A DNA stretch of 64,000 nt from assembly GCF_004216695.1 (NCBI RefSeq), contig NZ_SGXC01000002.1, positions 248,001 through 312,000 on the forward strand, written 5' to 3'. The translations under genes were made by a program, and so were the position numbers. Below, piece after piece: positions 19,320 through 28,321 of the stretch; the stretch's first letter is position 1; every line of letters starts with the position of its first letter. This DNA is from Pigmentiphaga kullae. Lineage in GTDB: Bacteria; Pseudomonadota; Gammaproteobacteria; Burkholderiales; Burkholderiaceae_B. The notes under the pieces are model-generated. The model was not told where the DNA came from. It was given only the letters and a program-made list of their open reading frames with translations, and searched no databases.

Positions 19320-20210
19320 TCAGCCGCTCGCAGAGTCACGTAGGCGAACGATGAACCGCTCCAGCGAAGCCGACAAATCACTGCTGTCGGCCCGCAGCAA
19401 GTAAGTCGTGATGACGGCTGAATCGATGGCCAGGGGACGGATCACCACGTCCGGGCGTTGGCAAACCGGAATCTTGCTCGCCGCGAGAAAGCCGATACCG
19501 TAACCAGCACCGACCAAGGTGAGCATCATGTCCAGCGAGGACACCTCCTCGACGACGTTCAACTTGTGCTCAAGCACCTGCAGCAGTCGTGTCAGTTCCC
19601 GGCAGTAGCCCTCGCACGCATGGGGATCGCACAAGACCAGTGGATGGATCCCGACTTCTTGGAGCGGGACCTTTTTGTGGGCGAGCAGTGCGTGCCGTGC
19701 CGGCACGGCAATGACCAATGGATCTCGCCAGATGGGCTCAGCCCGTATGTCGTCGCCGACGTCGGCCGTATGCGCGAATCCGATCATGAAATCCCCGGAC
19801 CGCAGGCCGCGCAACTGCTCGGCCAGCGGAACCTCGGACAGCCGTATCTCGATCTCCGGCTCCTCCGCGCGGCACCGGGCCAGAAATGCCGACAGGCGAG
19901 CATCGATTGCCCCGTCGGAAATCGCGATGCGCAGACTGCCTCGCAAACCTGCTGCCACGGCCTGGGCGTTTTCGCGTGCCTGTTCGAGCACGGTGAACAA
20001 TCTGCGGATATCTTGAAGAAAGACAACACCCGCCGACGTCAGCACGGTTCCACGGCGGTTCCGGTCGAACAGCACGACCCCTAGCTCGTCCTCCAGTTCT
20101 TTGATGGCACGGGACAAGGGGGGCTGTTCGATGTGCAGGCGCTCGGCGGCGCGCGTGAAATGCAACTCTTCAGCCAGGGCCATGAAATAGCGCAGATGTC
20201 GTAATTCCAT
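19320..20210 (-). CDS. LysR-family transcriptional regulator
   Basis: A complete 296-residue LysR protein. The winged HTH begins MELRHLRYFMALAEELHFTRAAERLHI and the substrate-binding domain starts near residue 90 (LRGSLRIAISDG). It is the last gene of the minus-strand run starting at dsbD, 37 bp after dsrE. The co-inducer is unknown; the neighbours suggest a sulfur compound. Confidence 0.92.
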   Translation of the reverse strand: MELRHLRYFMALAEELHFTRAAERLHIEQPPLSRAIKELEDELGVVLFDRNRRGTVLTSAGVVFLQDIRRLFTVLEQARENAQAVAAGLRGSLRIAISDGAIDARLSAFLARCRAEEPEIEIRLSEVPLAEQLRGLRSGDFMIGFAHTADVGDDIRAEPIWRDPLVIAVPARHALLAHKKVPLQEVGIHPLVLCDPHACEGYCRELTRLLQVLEHKLNVVEEVSSLDMMLTLVGAGYGIGFLAASKIPVCQRPDVVIRPLAIDSAVITTYLLRADSSDLSASLERFIVRLRDSASG

Positions 20211-20247
20211 GGTCTCAGCCCCCCCATGCCGAACCGGCAGTCGCGTG

Positions 20248-20571
20248 CTACGCCCGTATGTAGATCCATCCCGCTTGCTGCATGCGCGCCATCTCGATAA
20301 CAGCAGGCCCGTCCAGTACTTCGAGCGGCTCTCTGTTGTCCCTGCCGATCCGCGAAAGTGTGTTCGGGCATACCCAGGTGAGCGCGTCGAGGTCGGAAGG
20401 TGCCGTGTCCAGGGCGGCGGCGACGGCTTGCGCGTTCGCAACGATGCGCACATCGGCATCGGGCGCCGCGCGCTTGAGATTGGTTGCATTGCTTCGCGCA
20501 CGCTCAAAGGCTTCTGCCGTCGGTGCGTGGAGGATCACTTTCAATGTGGGGCGCTGGGTGTCTTGGGTCAT
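20248..20571 (-). CDS. DsrE-family sulfur-relay-like protein
   Basis: A 107-residue protein with the DsrE/F-like fold pattern: LKVILHAPT at the start, ADVRIVANAQAVAAAL in the middle and WVCPNTLSR with a single conserved-position Cys. DsrE-like proteins carry or bind persulfide sulfur. It is encoded between the flavoprotein and the LysR regulator. A second DsrE-like gene lies at 49388. Confidence 0.75.
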   Translation of the reverse strand: MTQDTQRPTLKVILHAPTAEAFERARSNATNLKRAAPDADVRIVANAQAVAAALDTAPSDLDALTWVCPNTLSRIGRDNREPLEVLDGPAVIEMARMQQAGWIYIRA

Positions 20572-20602
20572 GGTCGGTCGGTGGTGCAGTCAGAAGGGTT
20601 GT

Positions 20603-21979
20603 TCACGGGCGCATCTGCTGGGATGCGGATTTCAAGGCGCTTTGCAGCATCTCCTCGATGGAGGGGTGGTAGTACGGCATGGCCAGCAGATCGTTGACGG
20701 TCTGCTTCGCCTGGATCGCCCAAGCGATCAGGTGCGCCAGGTGCTCGCCTTGCGTCAGGAGCATGCTGGCACCGAGCAAGGCGCCTGAGCCGGGGTCGGC
20801 ATAGATGTGCAGCAGGTTTTCCGGAGCACCAAGAATCTTGGAGCGCCCGTTGCCGCTGCCTTCCGCGGTGCCGACGACCGCGCCTTCCTGCACCGCCGCC
20901 TCGTAGGTCATGCCGACTGCGCACGCATCCGGGTCGGTGAACAGGATCGTGATCGGCACGCGCCGGGATGCGCCCGGCCAACTTTCGCCGCGCAAGCTCG
21001 CCAGTGCGGCTTGCGCTGCCATCTGACCCTCGTCCGCGGCCTCGTGCATCAGAGGGCGATCCGGCTGCACATCGCCTGCGAAGAAAATCGGCACCTGGGA
21101 CGGCCCGCAGGCCTGCATGGTCGCGGGGTCGATGCTCGGTCGGCCAGCCTGATCCAAGGAGATGCCGGCCGCGGCGAGATCGAGCGCCTCGGTATTGGGT
21201 TGTCGTCCCGTCACGACGAGAAGCCGATCCACGAGCGCGTCGCGCTCGCCGGCGCGCATGCGCACCTGGTCGCCTTCAAGGCTGACTTCGACGGCGGCGC
21301 CCAACCACATCGGCAACTCGGTCTCGAACCTGGCGATCGCCCGCTCCAGGACATCGGGGTCCTGGATGCCGCCGATGGCGTCTTTCTGGTCTGCCGCGAC
21401 CACCTGCACATCCAAGCGAGACAGGGCCAGGCCGAGTTCCAGCCCGATGGCGCCCAGTCCCAGGATTCCCATCCGTGCGGGCAGGACGCCCAGGTCGAAC
21501 AGGGTATCGGTGGTCAGGATGCGGGAGGCAACGCCGTCGAGCGCTTTGGGGACCACCGGGCGAGAGCCCGTCGCCACGATGAAGGCGCTGGCCTCGATCC
21601 GTTGTTCACCTGCCTGCAAGATGCCCGGCGCGACGAAGCGCGCTTCGGCCATGATCAGGCTCTCGCCAGCCGCCTTGCGCGTGCGCTCCGCGGCGGCGCC
21701 GGCCAGCGCATCCCTGGTCTGGCGGGCGTGGGACCATAAGGCCTGCGGCCCTTGGGTCGATGGCGTGGCGCTCGCTGCCAGTGCCTTGGCGACCTTCCAG
21801 TGCATGCCGGCATGCAGGGCCGCCTTCGAGGGCATGCATCCGACGCGCGCGCAGGTCGTCCCCAATGGCCCCCGATCGATCAGAACCACCTGTTTGCCTG
21901 TCGCTTTCAGCGCATGGAATGCGGTGCTGCCAGCGGTTCCCGCGCCAATGATGGCGACATCTACTTTCCTTGTCTGCAT
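20603..21979 (-). CDS. Dihydrolipoamide dehydrogenase-like flavoprotein disulfide reductase
   Basis: The 458-residue protein is full length for the class I pyridine nucleotide-disulfide oxidoreductases. It has an FAD motif (AIIGAGTAGS), a redox pair Cys43-x4-Cys48 (CARVGCMPSK), an NAD-binding motif (ILGLGAIGLELG) and the C-terminal dimer interface with YYHPSIEE, whose His-Pro acts as base. The redox motif CARVGC differs from Lpd (CLNVGC) and MerA (CVNVGC). The partner is unknown; the operon suggests reduction of a sulfur carrier or disulfide. Confidence 0.85.
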   Translation of the reverse strand: MQTRKVDVAIIGAGTAGSTAFHALKATGKQVVLIDRGPLGTTCARVGCMPSKAALHAGMHWKVAKALAASATPSTQGPQALWSHARQTRDALAGAAAERTRKAAGESLIMAEARFVAPGILQAGEQRIEASAFIVATGSRPVVPKALDGVASRILTTDTLFDLGVLPARMGILGLGAIGLELGLALSRLDVQVVAADQKDAIGGIQDPDVLERAIARFETELPMWLGAAVEVSLEGDQVRMRAGERDALVDRLLVVTGRQPNTEALDLAAAGISLDQAGRPSIDPATMQACGPSQVPIFFAGDVQPDRPLMHEAADEGQMAAQAALASLRGESWPGASRRVPITILFTDPDACAVGMTYEAAVQEGAVVGTAEGSGNGRSKILGAPENLLHIYADPGSGALLGASMLLTQGEHLAHLIAWAIQAKQTVNDLLAMPYYHPSIEEMLQSALKSASQQMRP

Positions 21980-22021
21980 TGAATTTTCCCGTCCACAATC
22001 AATTAATCGAACATCGGACCT

Positions 22022-22828
22022 CTAGCCAACATTGCGCATGAGCATGAGGGCCGCCACGGCCACGCAGGTGATCGAAAACACCCGCTGGAGCATCTTTGAG
22101 GGAATCCTGCGTGCCAGAACACGGCCGAGCGACATGCCCACGAGCGCCGTGAGAACGAATGTCCAGGCGGGCGCGGTGAGCGTCATGCCATGACTCCACG
22201 CGATGAACACGGTTACAGCGGACAGCAGCGCGATCACCATGAGCGAGGTCGCGACGATGCTGTGCATGCGCAGCTCGCTGAAATGCGCCAGAGCCGGGAC
22301 GATGATGAATCCGCCGCCCACCCCCAACATGCCCGTGGCCAAACCGGAGACGATGCCGATGCTCCCCAGCGTGGTCGCTGTTCGCACGTTCCAGACGAAG
22401 CGGCCGGTGTCCTTGGAGATCTTGCAGACCCGGGCTGGCTCGTCAGCCAGATCGTCCTGCGTCTGGCTGCCGCGAGATGACATGAACATCCGGTAGGCCA
22501 CCACGAGCATGATGGCGACGAAGATCAGGTTCAGCCATCGAGGCGAAAGCCAGTGGGCAAACTGCACGCCCAGCGGAGCCGTCACGGCGCCGGCAGCCGC
22601 CAACATCATCGCTGCCTTGTACCGAACTACCCCCTGGCGCAAGCCCTGCAAAGCGCCCAGGGTCGCCGCTGCTCCCACGGCGAGCAGCGCCACGGGCGCG
22701 GCCTGACGGATGTCCATGCCCAGGCCGAACACCAGCGCCGGCACCGCGAAGATGCCGCCGCCGGCGCCAGTCAATCCCAGCACGGCTCCGATGATGAGGC
22801 CCAGCACTCCACCCGTCAGCGAGAGCAT
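22022..22828 (-). CDS. TauE/SafE-family sulfite/organosulfonate exporter
   Basis: A 268-residue integral membrane protein with about eight hydrophobic segments. It shows the two-repeat TauE/SafE signature: GAVLGLTGAGGGIFAVPAL near the start and GLATGMLGVGGGFIIVPAL in the second half. Members export sulfite, sulfoacetate or thiosulfate-like anions, which fits the surrounding sulfur genes. I use the ATG at 22828; a TTG at 22849 is possible. Confidence 0.88.
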   Translation of the reverse strand: MLSLTGGVLGLIIGAVLGLTGAGGGIFAVPALVFGLGMDIRQAAPVALLAVGAAATLGALQGLRQGVVRYKAAMMLAAAGAVTAPLGVQFAHWLSPRWLNLIFVAIMLVVAYRMFMSSRGSQTQDDLADEPARVCKISKDTGRFVWNVRTATTLGSIGIVSGLATGMLGVGGGFIIVPALAHFSELRMHSIVATSLMVIALLSAVTVFIAWSHGMTLTAPAWTFVLTALVGMSLGRVLARRIPSKMLQRVFSITCVAVAALMLMRNVG

Positions 22829-22918
22829 AGTGAATGATCCTTTGTGCAATTTCCGTTGAGCAGCCTGAGATGCGGGCTGAGAGAAGCGGCCATCAGGTTC
22901 GGCGCCTGGGCGGCTGGT

Positions 22919-23692
22919 TCAGCGCGGCCCCAGCACTTCACCCAATTGCGCCCCTCGCGGCATGCCGTTGTACTTCTTGAGGATCCCATTGGGGCCGCGT
23001 ACAACGATGCCGGGCGTCCCCCGGAAGCCGGTGCTCGCCATGAGTGCCAGGTTGTCATCGAGGATCTTGCGCACATCGGCAGGCACGCTCTTGGCTGGCG
23101 TAATCCCGCCCTGGCCAAACTGCCGCTCGTTCGTCAACAACGCCGCACTCCGGTCAGGCGCGCCAAGAATGGCCGCGGCTTTGGCCGGGCTGTCATCCTT
23201 GATGATGCCTACCAGAATGTGCCGCAACTGGACCTTGCCGGAATCCACCCAGGGGCGTGCAGCTTCCCAGAAGGCGTTGCAATAGGGGCAGTTGGCATCG
23301 CTGAAGGTGTAGATGACGCGCGGCGCATCTGCCTTGCCGTCCAGCACCCAGGTGGACGACTGCAGCTGCGACCATTCCTTGTCGCTGACCGGCTTGGCGG
23401 CCAGCTTTTCCAGGTCCGCTTCGTCCATTGGCTCGCCCTTGGCGTTCAGGCGAGTTCCCACGATGGCATTGCCATCGCTCGTGATGTACACGGCAATGGG
23501 CCGGTCACCCGCGACGGCAGCGAAGGCGCGCAGACCGCCGCCGACCTTGAATTCCTGCGTGACGGTCAGGCCCTGACCTTCCAGCGCCTTGAGGACGGCC
23601 GGCTTGTCAGCCGTCTCTGCCTTGCTGCAGCCGGTGACCACCATGAAGCTGGCGGCCAGCAGGAACGAAATGTGCGAGCGTTGTGCAAACAT
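22919..23692 (-). CDS. dsbG: DsbG/DsbC-like thiol:disulfide interchange lipoprotein
   Basis: The 257-residue periplasmic protein has a hydrophobic signal ending in VVTGC, a lipobox with Cys22 as probable lipidation site. An N-terminal dimerisation-like region precedes a thioredoxin fold with active site Cys135-Pro-Tyr-Cys138 and cis-Pro loop GFRGTPG. DsbG and DsbC reduce or isomerise periplasmic cysteines and receive electrons from DsbD, encoded two genes upstream. A lipoprotein form is unusual for DsbG. Confidence 0.85.
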   Translation of the reverse strand: MFAQRSHISFLLAASFMVVTGCSKAETADKPAVLKALEGQGLTVTQEFKVGGGLRAFAAVAGDRPIAVYITSDGNAIVGTRLNAKGEPMDEADLEKLAAKPVSDKEWSQLQSSTWVLDGKADAPRVIYTFSDANCPYCNAFWEAARPWVDSGKVQLRHILVGIIKDDSPAKAAAILGAPDRSAALLTNERQFGQGGITPAKSVPADVRKILDDNLALMASTGFRGTPGIVVRGPNGILKKYNGMPRGAQLGEVLGPR

Positions 23693-23694
23693 GG

Positions 23695-24531
23695 TTACTC
23701 CTTGTCTGTCTTGATCTGTTGGGCTGGCGCGAATCGGCGCGACACCGTGTGTTTGAGGCTGGCCATCGTGAGTTCGCCCAGATGGGTATCCACCAGGCGT
23801 CCTTGCTCATCGAAGAACAAGGTGGTGGGCAGGCCTCGCGATGCGACGGCCTGCATGGTCTGGGAAGCGGGGTCGAGCAGCACATCCTTGAGATGCAGGC
23901 GTTCGCTCTCAAGAAAGGCGCGGGCTTGCTGGGCGCTCTCTCCCTGGTTGACCATGACAAAAGCGATATCGGGATACTGCGCTTGTGCCTGCTCGAACAC
24001 CGGCATCTCGCGACGGCATGGTGGACACCACGACGCCCAGAGGTTGAGCACGACGGGCCGCCCAGCATAGGAATTCAGGACGACTGGCTGTTCATCGAGC
24101 GTTGCGAGCGTCAACGCTGGCAACGGCGGTGCCGAGCGCTGCAGCAGAGCCAGTACGCCCCCGGTAGCAAACCAGGCTGCGAGTCCGACCGCAACTCCCG
24201 CCAATACAGGCCGGCGCAATGCCCGAACCGCACGGGTGCGCCACCAGATGAGCGCCAGCGCTGCCAGGACACCGACCCACCACGAAAAGCCTTGGTCGCC
24301 AATGGAAATCATGGACATCGGCGACTGCGCGTACTCTTCCCACCATTGCGCGATGTAGCCGAGGCGAGCCGCCACAAACCCCACAAAAGCGGCGTCCAGC
24401 AACATTCCGCCGGCCGCCTTGTACGGAGAGTCGGGCAACCGCTTGGCAACCATGCGCGCCACCGCCCAGGCCAGCAGGACGGCCAGGAAGACGGCAACGA
24501 CTTGGACGGAGAACGGACCTACGCTGATCAT
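23695..24531 (-). CDS. Membrane protein with Lgt-like N-terminus fused to TlpA-like thioredoxin
   Basis: The first 130 or so residues contain four hydrophobic segments. The pattern (VGFVAARLGYIAQWWEEY, then GFSWW) resembles the start of prolipoprotein diacylglyceryl transferase, but the region is too short to hold the complete Lgt active site. From about residue 140 a TlpA/ResA-type thioredoxin domain follows with WASWCPPC and a cis-Pro segment (SRGLPTTLFF). Its start overlaps the dsbD stop (ATGA) and it ends 2 bp before dsbG. It probably passes reductant from DsbD to cytochrome or sulfur-enzyme thiols. Confidence 0.8.
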   Translation of the reverse strand: MISVGPFSVQVVAVFLAVLLAWAVARMVAKRLPDSPYKAAGGMLLDAAFVGFVAARLGYIAQWWEEYAQSPMSMISIGDQGFSWWVGVLAALALIWWRTRAVRALRRPVLAGVAVGLAAWFATGGVLALLQRSAPPLPALTLATLDEQPVVLNSYAGRPVVLNLWASWCPPCRREMPVFEQAQAQYPDIAFVMVNQGESAQQARAFLESERLHLKDVLLDPASQTMQAVASRGLPTTLFFDEQGRLVDTHLGELTMASLKHTVSRRFAPAQQIKTDKE

Positions 24532-26369
24532 CAGGAACCTGCCTTGTCCAAGCGCACCAGGAAGGCGCGGGCATCGATCTCACCGACGACGCGCAGGTCC
24601 CGGCGTTCCGTACCGTCCGGGCCAACCAGAATGAGCGTGGGCGGCCCCATGACACCCCAATGCTTGAGCAAGGCCTGATCGGTCGCATCATTGCGCGTCA
24701 CATCTGGTCGCACGACCTGCATCCGGGCCAGGCGGGACGCGACGGCGGGGTCGCCGAATACGTTGCGTTCGATCACATGGCAACTGACGCACCAGTCGGC
24801 GTAGAAGTCGATCAGGGTCCATTGGCCGCGCGAAGCGGCCTGTGCCAAATGCGCATCCACGTCCTCGACCGATTTCGCCTGCAGGTAAGCGACGCCGCCC
24901 GCCGCCGGTGCTGGCGAAGTCGAACCACCGCGCAGGTGGGCCAGCGGCTGCAATGCCGATTCGCCGCCAGAGGCCGCGCCGACCAGCATCAGGATGGACC
25001 ACAAGCCGGCGAAGACGGCGCCGGACCGCAGCGACCATGCCAGCCGATGCTTCGCTGCCACGGCCTGGCCCCACGCGATCAGGCCAATCGCCACCGACAA
25101 GACCCATGCGCCCCACAGAACCAGGCTGACCGTGCCGGGCAGGAAGCGCGTCAGCATCATCACGGCCATGCCCACCATGACGTAGCCGAATGCCACGCGC
25201 ACGCGGTCCATCCACGCGCCAGGCCGTGGCAGGACCCGGGCACCGAACACGGCGATGGCCAGCAGGGGCAGTCCCATGCCCAAACCCAGCGCGAACAAGG
25301 CCATGCCACCGTAGACCGCGCTGCCGGTCTGCCCGATGTACAGCAATGCGCCTGCCAATGGAGCGGTCATGCAAGGCCCGACCAGAAGCGCCGAGAGGAA
25401 GCCCAGCGCCGCCGCGCCGGAGATGCTCCCGCCCGAGCGATCTCTACCGGCGGATTCGACCCGATTGATCAGCGCCGAGGGCATCTGCAGCTCGAACAGG
25501 CCGAACAGTGAACTCGCCAGGACCAGGAACAAGGCTGCAAACGCTCCGAGCAGCCAAGGCGATTGCAGTGTGGCTTGCAGGTTGGCCCCGGCCAAGCCAG
25601 CGGCCACGCCCACCGCGGCGTAGGTGCCCGCCATCGCCAGGACATAGGACAGAGAGAGGAAGAAAGCCCGCCGCGGCTTGGCCTGGCTGCCGACGACCAT
25701 GGTGGAGACGATGGGGATCATCGGGAGCGAGCATGGTGTGAAAGCGAGCAGCAAGCCGAAGCCAAAAAACAGCAGTGTTCCCCACACGGGGCCCAATGCT
25801 GCTAGGCGCTGCGCTGCCGCTTGATCCTCTGCCACCTCGGTAGCTCCGCCCAAGCTGACTGTGTTGGTGGAGGTCAAAGCCGAACTCCGCTGTACGGAGT
25901 CATTGCCGGTCGGGGATGTGCCGGCCACCACTGCCGGCAATGCCACATTCATGGTCTGCGGCGGATAGCAGATACCTGCCTCCGCGCACCCTTGCCAATG
26001 CAGTGTCAGCGGGCCGGGGGCGGTGGCGGGAAAGCGCAGATTGAGGGCATCGCCCGTATAGATTTCCGTATCGCCAAAGAATTCGTCGTGTTTGGCTGTT
26101 CCTGCCGGAAGCGTCAGGCTGACTTCATGGCCCTGCGCATCGACCAACTTGATGGCATGGCGATAAACGTAGTAGCCATCGGCAACGTGTCCAGCGGCCG
26201 AGAACGAATCGCCCTGCTGCTGCACAGCGTCCAGCTTGAGAACTTCGGCAACGTCCAGAAATTGCCGCTCGCTGCGGCCCCAGGAGGGAAAAAGGCCGTC
26301 CGCCCACGCACTGCCGACCGCACAACCACACAGGAGAAAGATCGCTACGATGCGCCGATAAAAAGCCAA
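24531..26369 (-). CDS. dsbD: Thiol:disulfide interchange protein DsbD
   Basis: DsbD carries electrons from cytoplasmic thioredoxin across the inner membrane. After a signal peptide (IVAIFLLCGCAVGSAWA) comes the periplasmic alpha domain with the Cys pair in GCAEAGICYPP. An eight-helix CcdA-like core holds FTPCSLPMIP and VGPCMTAP, and a C-terminal thioredoxin gamma domain has DWCVSC. I choose TTG 26369 (612 residues), preceded by GGAGGA at a normal spacing; a TTG 15 bp upstream is the alternative. It is the first gene of the operon under the box at 26415. Confidence 0.94.
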   Translation of the reverse strand: MAFYRRIVAIFLLCGCAVGSAWADGLFPSWGRSERQFLDVAEVLKLDAVQQQGDSFSAAGHVADGYYVYRHAIKLVDAQGHEVSLTLPAGTAKHDEFFGDTEIYTGDALNLRFPATAPGPLTLHWQGCAEAGICYPPQTMNVALPAVVAGTSPTGNDSVQRSSALTSTNTVSLGGATEVAEDQAAAQRLAALGPVWGTLLFFGFGLLLAFTPCSLPMIPIVSTMVVGSQAKPRRAFFLSLSYVLAMAGTYAAVGVAAGLAGANLQATLQSPWLLGAFAALFLVLASSLFGLFELQMPSALINRVESAGRDRSGGSISGAAALGFLSALLVGPCMTAPLAGALLYIGQTGSAVYGGMALFALGLGMGLPLLAIAVFGARVLPRPGAWMDRVRVAFGYVMVGMAVMMLTRFLPGTVSLVLWGAWVLSVAIGLIAWGQAVAAKHRLAWSLRSGAVFAGLWSILMLVGAASGGESALQPLAHLRGGSTSPAPAAGGVAYLQAKSVEDVDAHLAQAASRGQWTLIDFYADWCVSCHVIERNVFGDPAVASRLARMQVVRPDVTRNDATDQALLKHWGVMGPPTLILVGPDGTERRDLRVVGEIDARAFLVRLDKAGS

Positions 26370-26398
26370 ATCCGAGTCCTCCAAGCAAAGCTGCCTGG

Positions 26399-26431
26399 AT
26401 CATGCGATGACCCGATTAAGCGAAACTAAAG
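26399..26431 (-). promoter_or_regulatory. PmrA/QseB-like box and -10 of the dsbD operon
   Basis: On the minus strand CTTTAG-TTTCG-CTTAAT (26431-26415) is an 11-bp-period direct repeat like the PmrA box. After 10 bp comes CATGAT (26404-26399) as -10. The dsbD start is 30 bp further on. The same layout precedes ccmA, ccoN and blh. Confidence 0.7.
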
Positions 26432-26456
26432 GTCCCCCCAATGGCCCGTGGGGGAC
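26432..26456 (-). terminator. Hairpin at the end of the ccm operon
   Basis: GTCCCCC (26432-26438) pairs with GGGGGAC (26450-26456) just past the ccmI stop and directly before the dsbD box. On the minus strand CCTTT follows. It probably separates the ccm and dsbD units. Confidence 0.5.
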
Positions 26457-26466
26457 GGGGATGCCA

Positions 26467-27348
26467 TCAAGGCTTTGCGCTTGGCTCTGGTGATCGACCA
26501 TGGGCGAGTTCCGCCTGCTCCGTCCGGGCCCGTTCAATCCCGGCCGCGACGACTTTCGCCGCCTCGGAATCGGGGGGCATCATCCCGAGCAGCTTCTCCC
26601 AGTGCGCGATGGCCGTTTGATAGTCCCGGCGCTGCACCGCAGCAGCGCCGGCCAGAGTCAGAGGCAGGGCTGCATTGGGATCGAGCGACAAGGCGCGCTC
26701 AAGCAGACGAGTGGGCTCTCCCTCAAAACCGGAGCCACGGATTCTGGACAGCGACTCCGCGTACTCCGCCAACGCCTGTGGATCGTTCTGGACCAGCTCA
26801 TTGGCGTGGGTGAAGGCATTGACGGCTTGCTCATGATCGCCGAAGTAACGGTAGGAACGCGCCAGCATGAGCCAGCCTCCAGGATCATCGGGGTGCTGGG
26901 CCAGCCGTGCCTGAAGAGAGGCCACCATTGCTTGCACATCGGTTTGCGTCGTCATGCTCGCGCTGCGAACCTGTGACGGGTCCGTGGCGGCCGGATTTCC
27001 CAGGTACGAATAGGTGAGCGCTGTCGCGATCGGCAGCAGAATGGCGACAGTGATCGCTGCCCGCTTGCTTCCAGCAGGCGGCCCCAATTTCAACGGAGGA
27101 GCAGCAGTTTCATTCAGCGCTCGCCGCTGAAGATCAGATCTTGCATCGGCCAATTCATTGGCCGACAACGTGCCATTGATGTGGTCTCTCTCCAACTCCG
27201 CCCATTGATCGCGCAGTACCGCGACGTTCACGCTTTCAGGGGCAACTTGGTCGCTCGCACCATGTCCCCCTCGCCAGAGAACGAAAGAAAGCCATATCGA
27301 GACGCCTCCCACGAGCACCGACGCCAGAGTCAGGAAAACGATGCTCAT
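26467..27348 (-). CDS. ccmI: Cytochrome c maturation protein CcmI (CycH)
   Basis: The 293-residue protein has two N-terminal membrane segments (about 1-25 and 95-115) and a periplasmic TPR region (DDPGGWLMLARSY, NDPQALAEYAESL, LDPNAALPLTLAG). CcmI chaperones apocytochrome c to the CcmF/H heme ligation complex. It is the last gene of a complete ccm operon and overlaps ccmH by 4 bp. Confidence 0.93.
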   Translation of the reverse strand: MSIVFLTLASVLVGGVSIWLSFVLWRGGHGASDQVAPESVNVAVLRDQWAELERDHINGTLSANELADARSDLQRRALNETAAPPLKLGPPAGSKRAAITVAILLPIATALTYSYLGNPAATDPSQVRSASMTTQTDVQAMVASLQARLAQHPDDPGGWLMLARSYRYFGDHEQAVNAFTHANELVQNDPQALAEYAESLSRIRGSGFEGEPTRLLERALSLDPNAALPLTLAGAAAVQRRDYQTAIAHWEKLLGMMPPDSEAAKVVAAGIERARTEQAELAHGRSPEPSAKP

Positions 27349-27800
27349 GTTTCGTCCAGTACATTGTGTGGCGGAGCCAGCAGCGCGTCCGCGTGTCTGC
27401 GCTCCTCTTCATTGAGTGCAGCATGCTTCGGCTTGCGGTTTCGGCTGCGCAGATTCATGACCAAGACCACAATGCCCAAGGCAAGCACCACGAACGGGCC
27501 AAACCAAAGCAACATCGTTGTCGGCTTCAAGGGCGGGCGATAGAGCACGAAATCGCCGTATCGCTCGACCATATAAGTCCGGATGTCGTCATCGCTCTTG
27601 CCGGCACGGATCTGCTCGCGGATCTGTTGGCGCAAGTCAGCGGCAAGATCGGCCTGCGAAGCTGCAATCGATTCATTCTGGCAAACCAGGCAACGTAACT
27701 CGGATGCAATGCCCAGCATTCGGTCCTCGGCCGCTTGGTCGCTGGCCCAGACCGGAGCCGTGAACAGAAAGAAAAACAATGCCACCCGCCAGAGAATCAT
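27345..27800 (-). CDS. ccmH: Cytochrome c maturation protein CcmH (CycL)
   Basis: The 151-residue protein has a signal peptide, the invariant motif LRCLVCQNESIA with the redox Cys pair, and one membrane anchor (LLWFGPFVVLALGIVVLV) near residue 105. It reduces the apocytochrome CXXCH disulfide before heme attachment. Its start overlaps the ccmG stop. Confidence 0.95.
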   Translation of the reverse strand: MILWRVALFFFLFTAPVWASDQAAEDRMLGIASELRCLVCQNESIAASQADLAADLRQQIREQIRAGKSDDDIRTYMVERYGDFVLYRPPLKPTTMLLWFGPFVVLALGIVVLVMNLRSRNRKPKHAALNEEERRHADALLAPPHNVLDET

Positions 27801-28321
27801 TTCTCAAGCTCCCGCACCAGCGGCAGCAGCTCGCCGCGCATTTCCCCCGCGTCAATCGCCCCGGTGTGCTTGTAGCGAATGATGCCTGCCTTATCGATCA
27901 CATAGGTTTCCGGCACGCCGTACACCCCGAAGTCGATGCCGACCGCCCCATGCGCATCGGAGACCGTCGTTTCAAAGGCATTGCCATTGCGCCGTAGCCA
28001 GGCGATGGCGTTCTGGGGCGTGTCCTTGTAGTTCATGCCGACCACCGAAACAGCATGCCTGCTGGCCAATTCGGTGATGACAGGATGCTCCTCAAGACAG
28101 GGCGCGCACCAGGAAGCCCACACGTTCAGTACCCAAACTTTCCCGATCATGCTCTCGGATGAGAAGGTCAGGTCCGGAGCTTGCAGTTGCGGAAGGCTGA
28201 AGCGCGGCGCGGGCTTGTTGATCAAGGGCGATGGCACCTCGCTGGGCTTGAGCGTCAGGCCCACTGCGAGGAACGACACCAAGACAAGGAATCCGAGCAG
28301 CGGCCATAGGAAACGGTTCAT
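27797..28321 (-). CDS. ccmG: Thiol:disulfide interchange protein CcmG (DsbE)
   Basis: A 174-residue, N-terminally anchored periplasmic thioredoxin with WASWCAPC, the CcmG-specific acidic stretch after it, and the cis-Pro segment VYGVPETYVID. It keeps CcmH and apocytochrome thiols reduced, with electrons from a DsbD-type protein such as the one encoded at 24531. Confidence 0.95.
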   Translation of the reverse strand: MNRFLWPLLGFLVLVSFLAVGLTLKPSEVPSPLINKPAPRFSLPQLQAPDLTFSSESMIGKVWVLNVWASWCAPCLEEHPVITELASRHAVSVVGMNYKDTPQNAIAWLRRNGNAFETTVSDAHGAVGIDFGVYGVPETYVIDKAGIIRYKHTGAIDAGEMRGELLPLVRELEK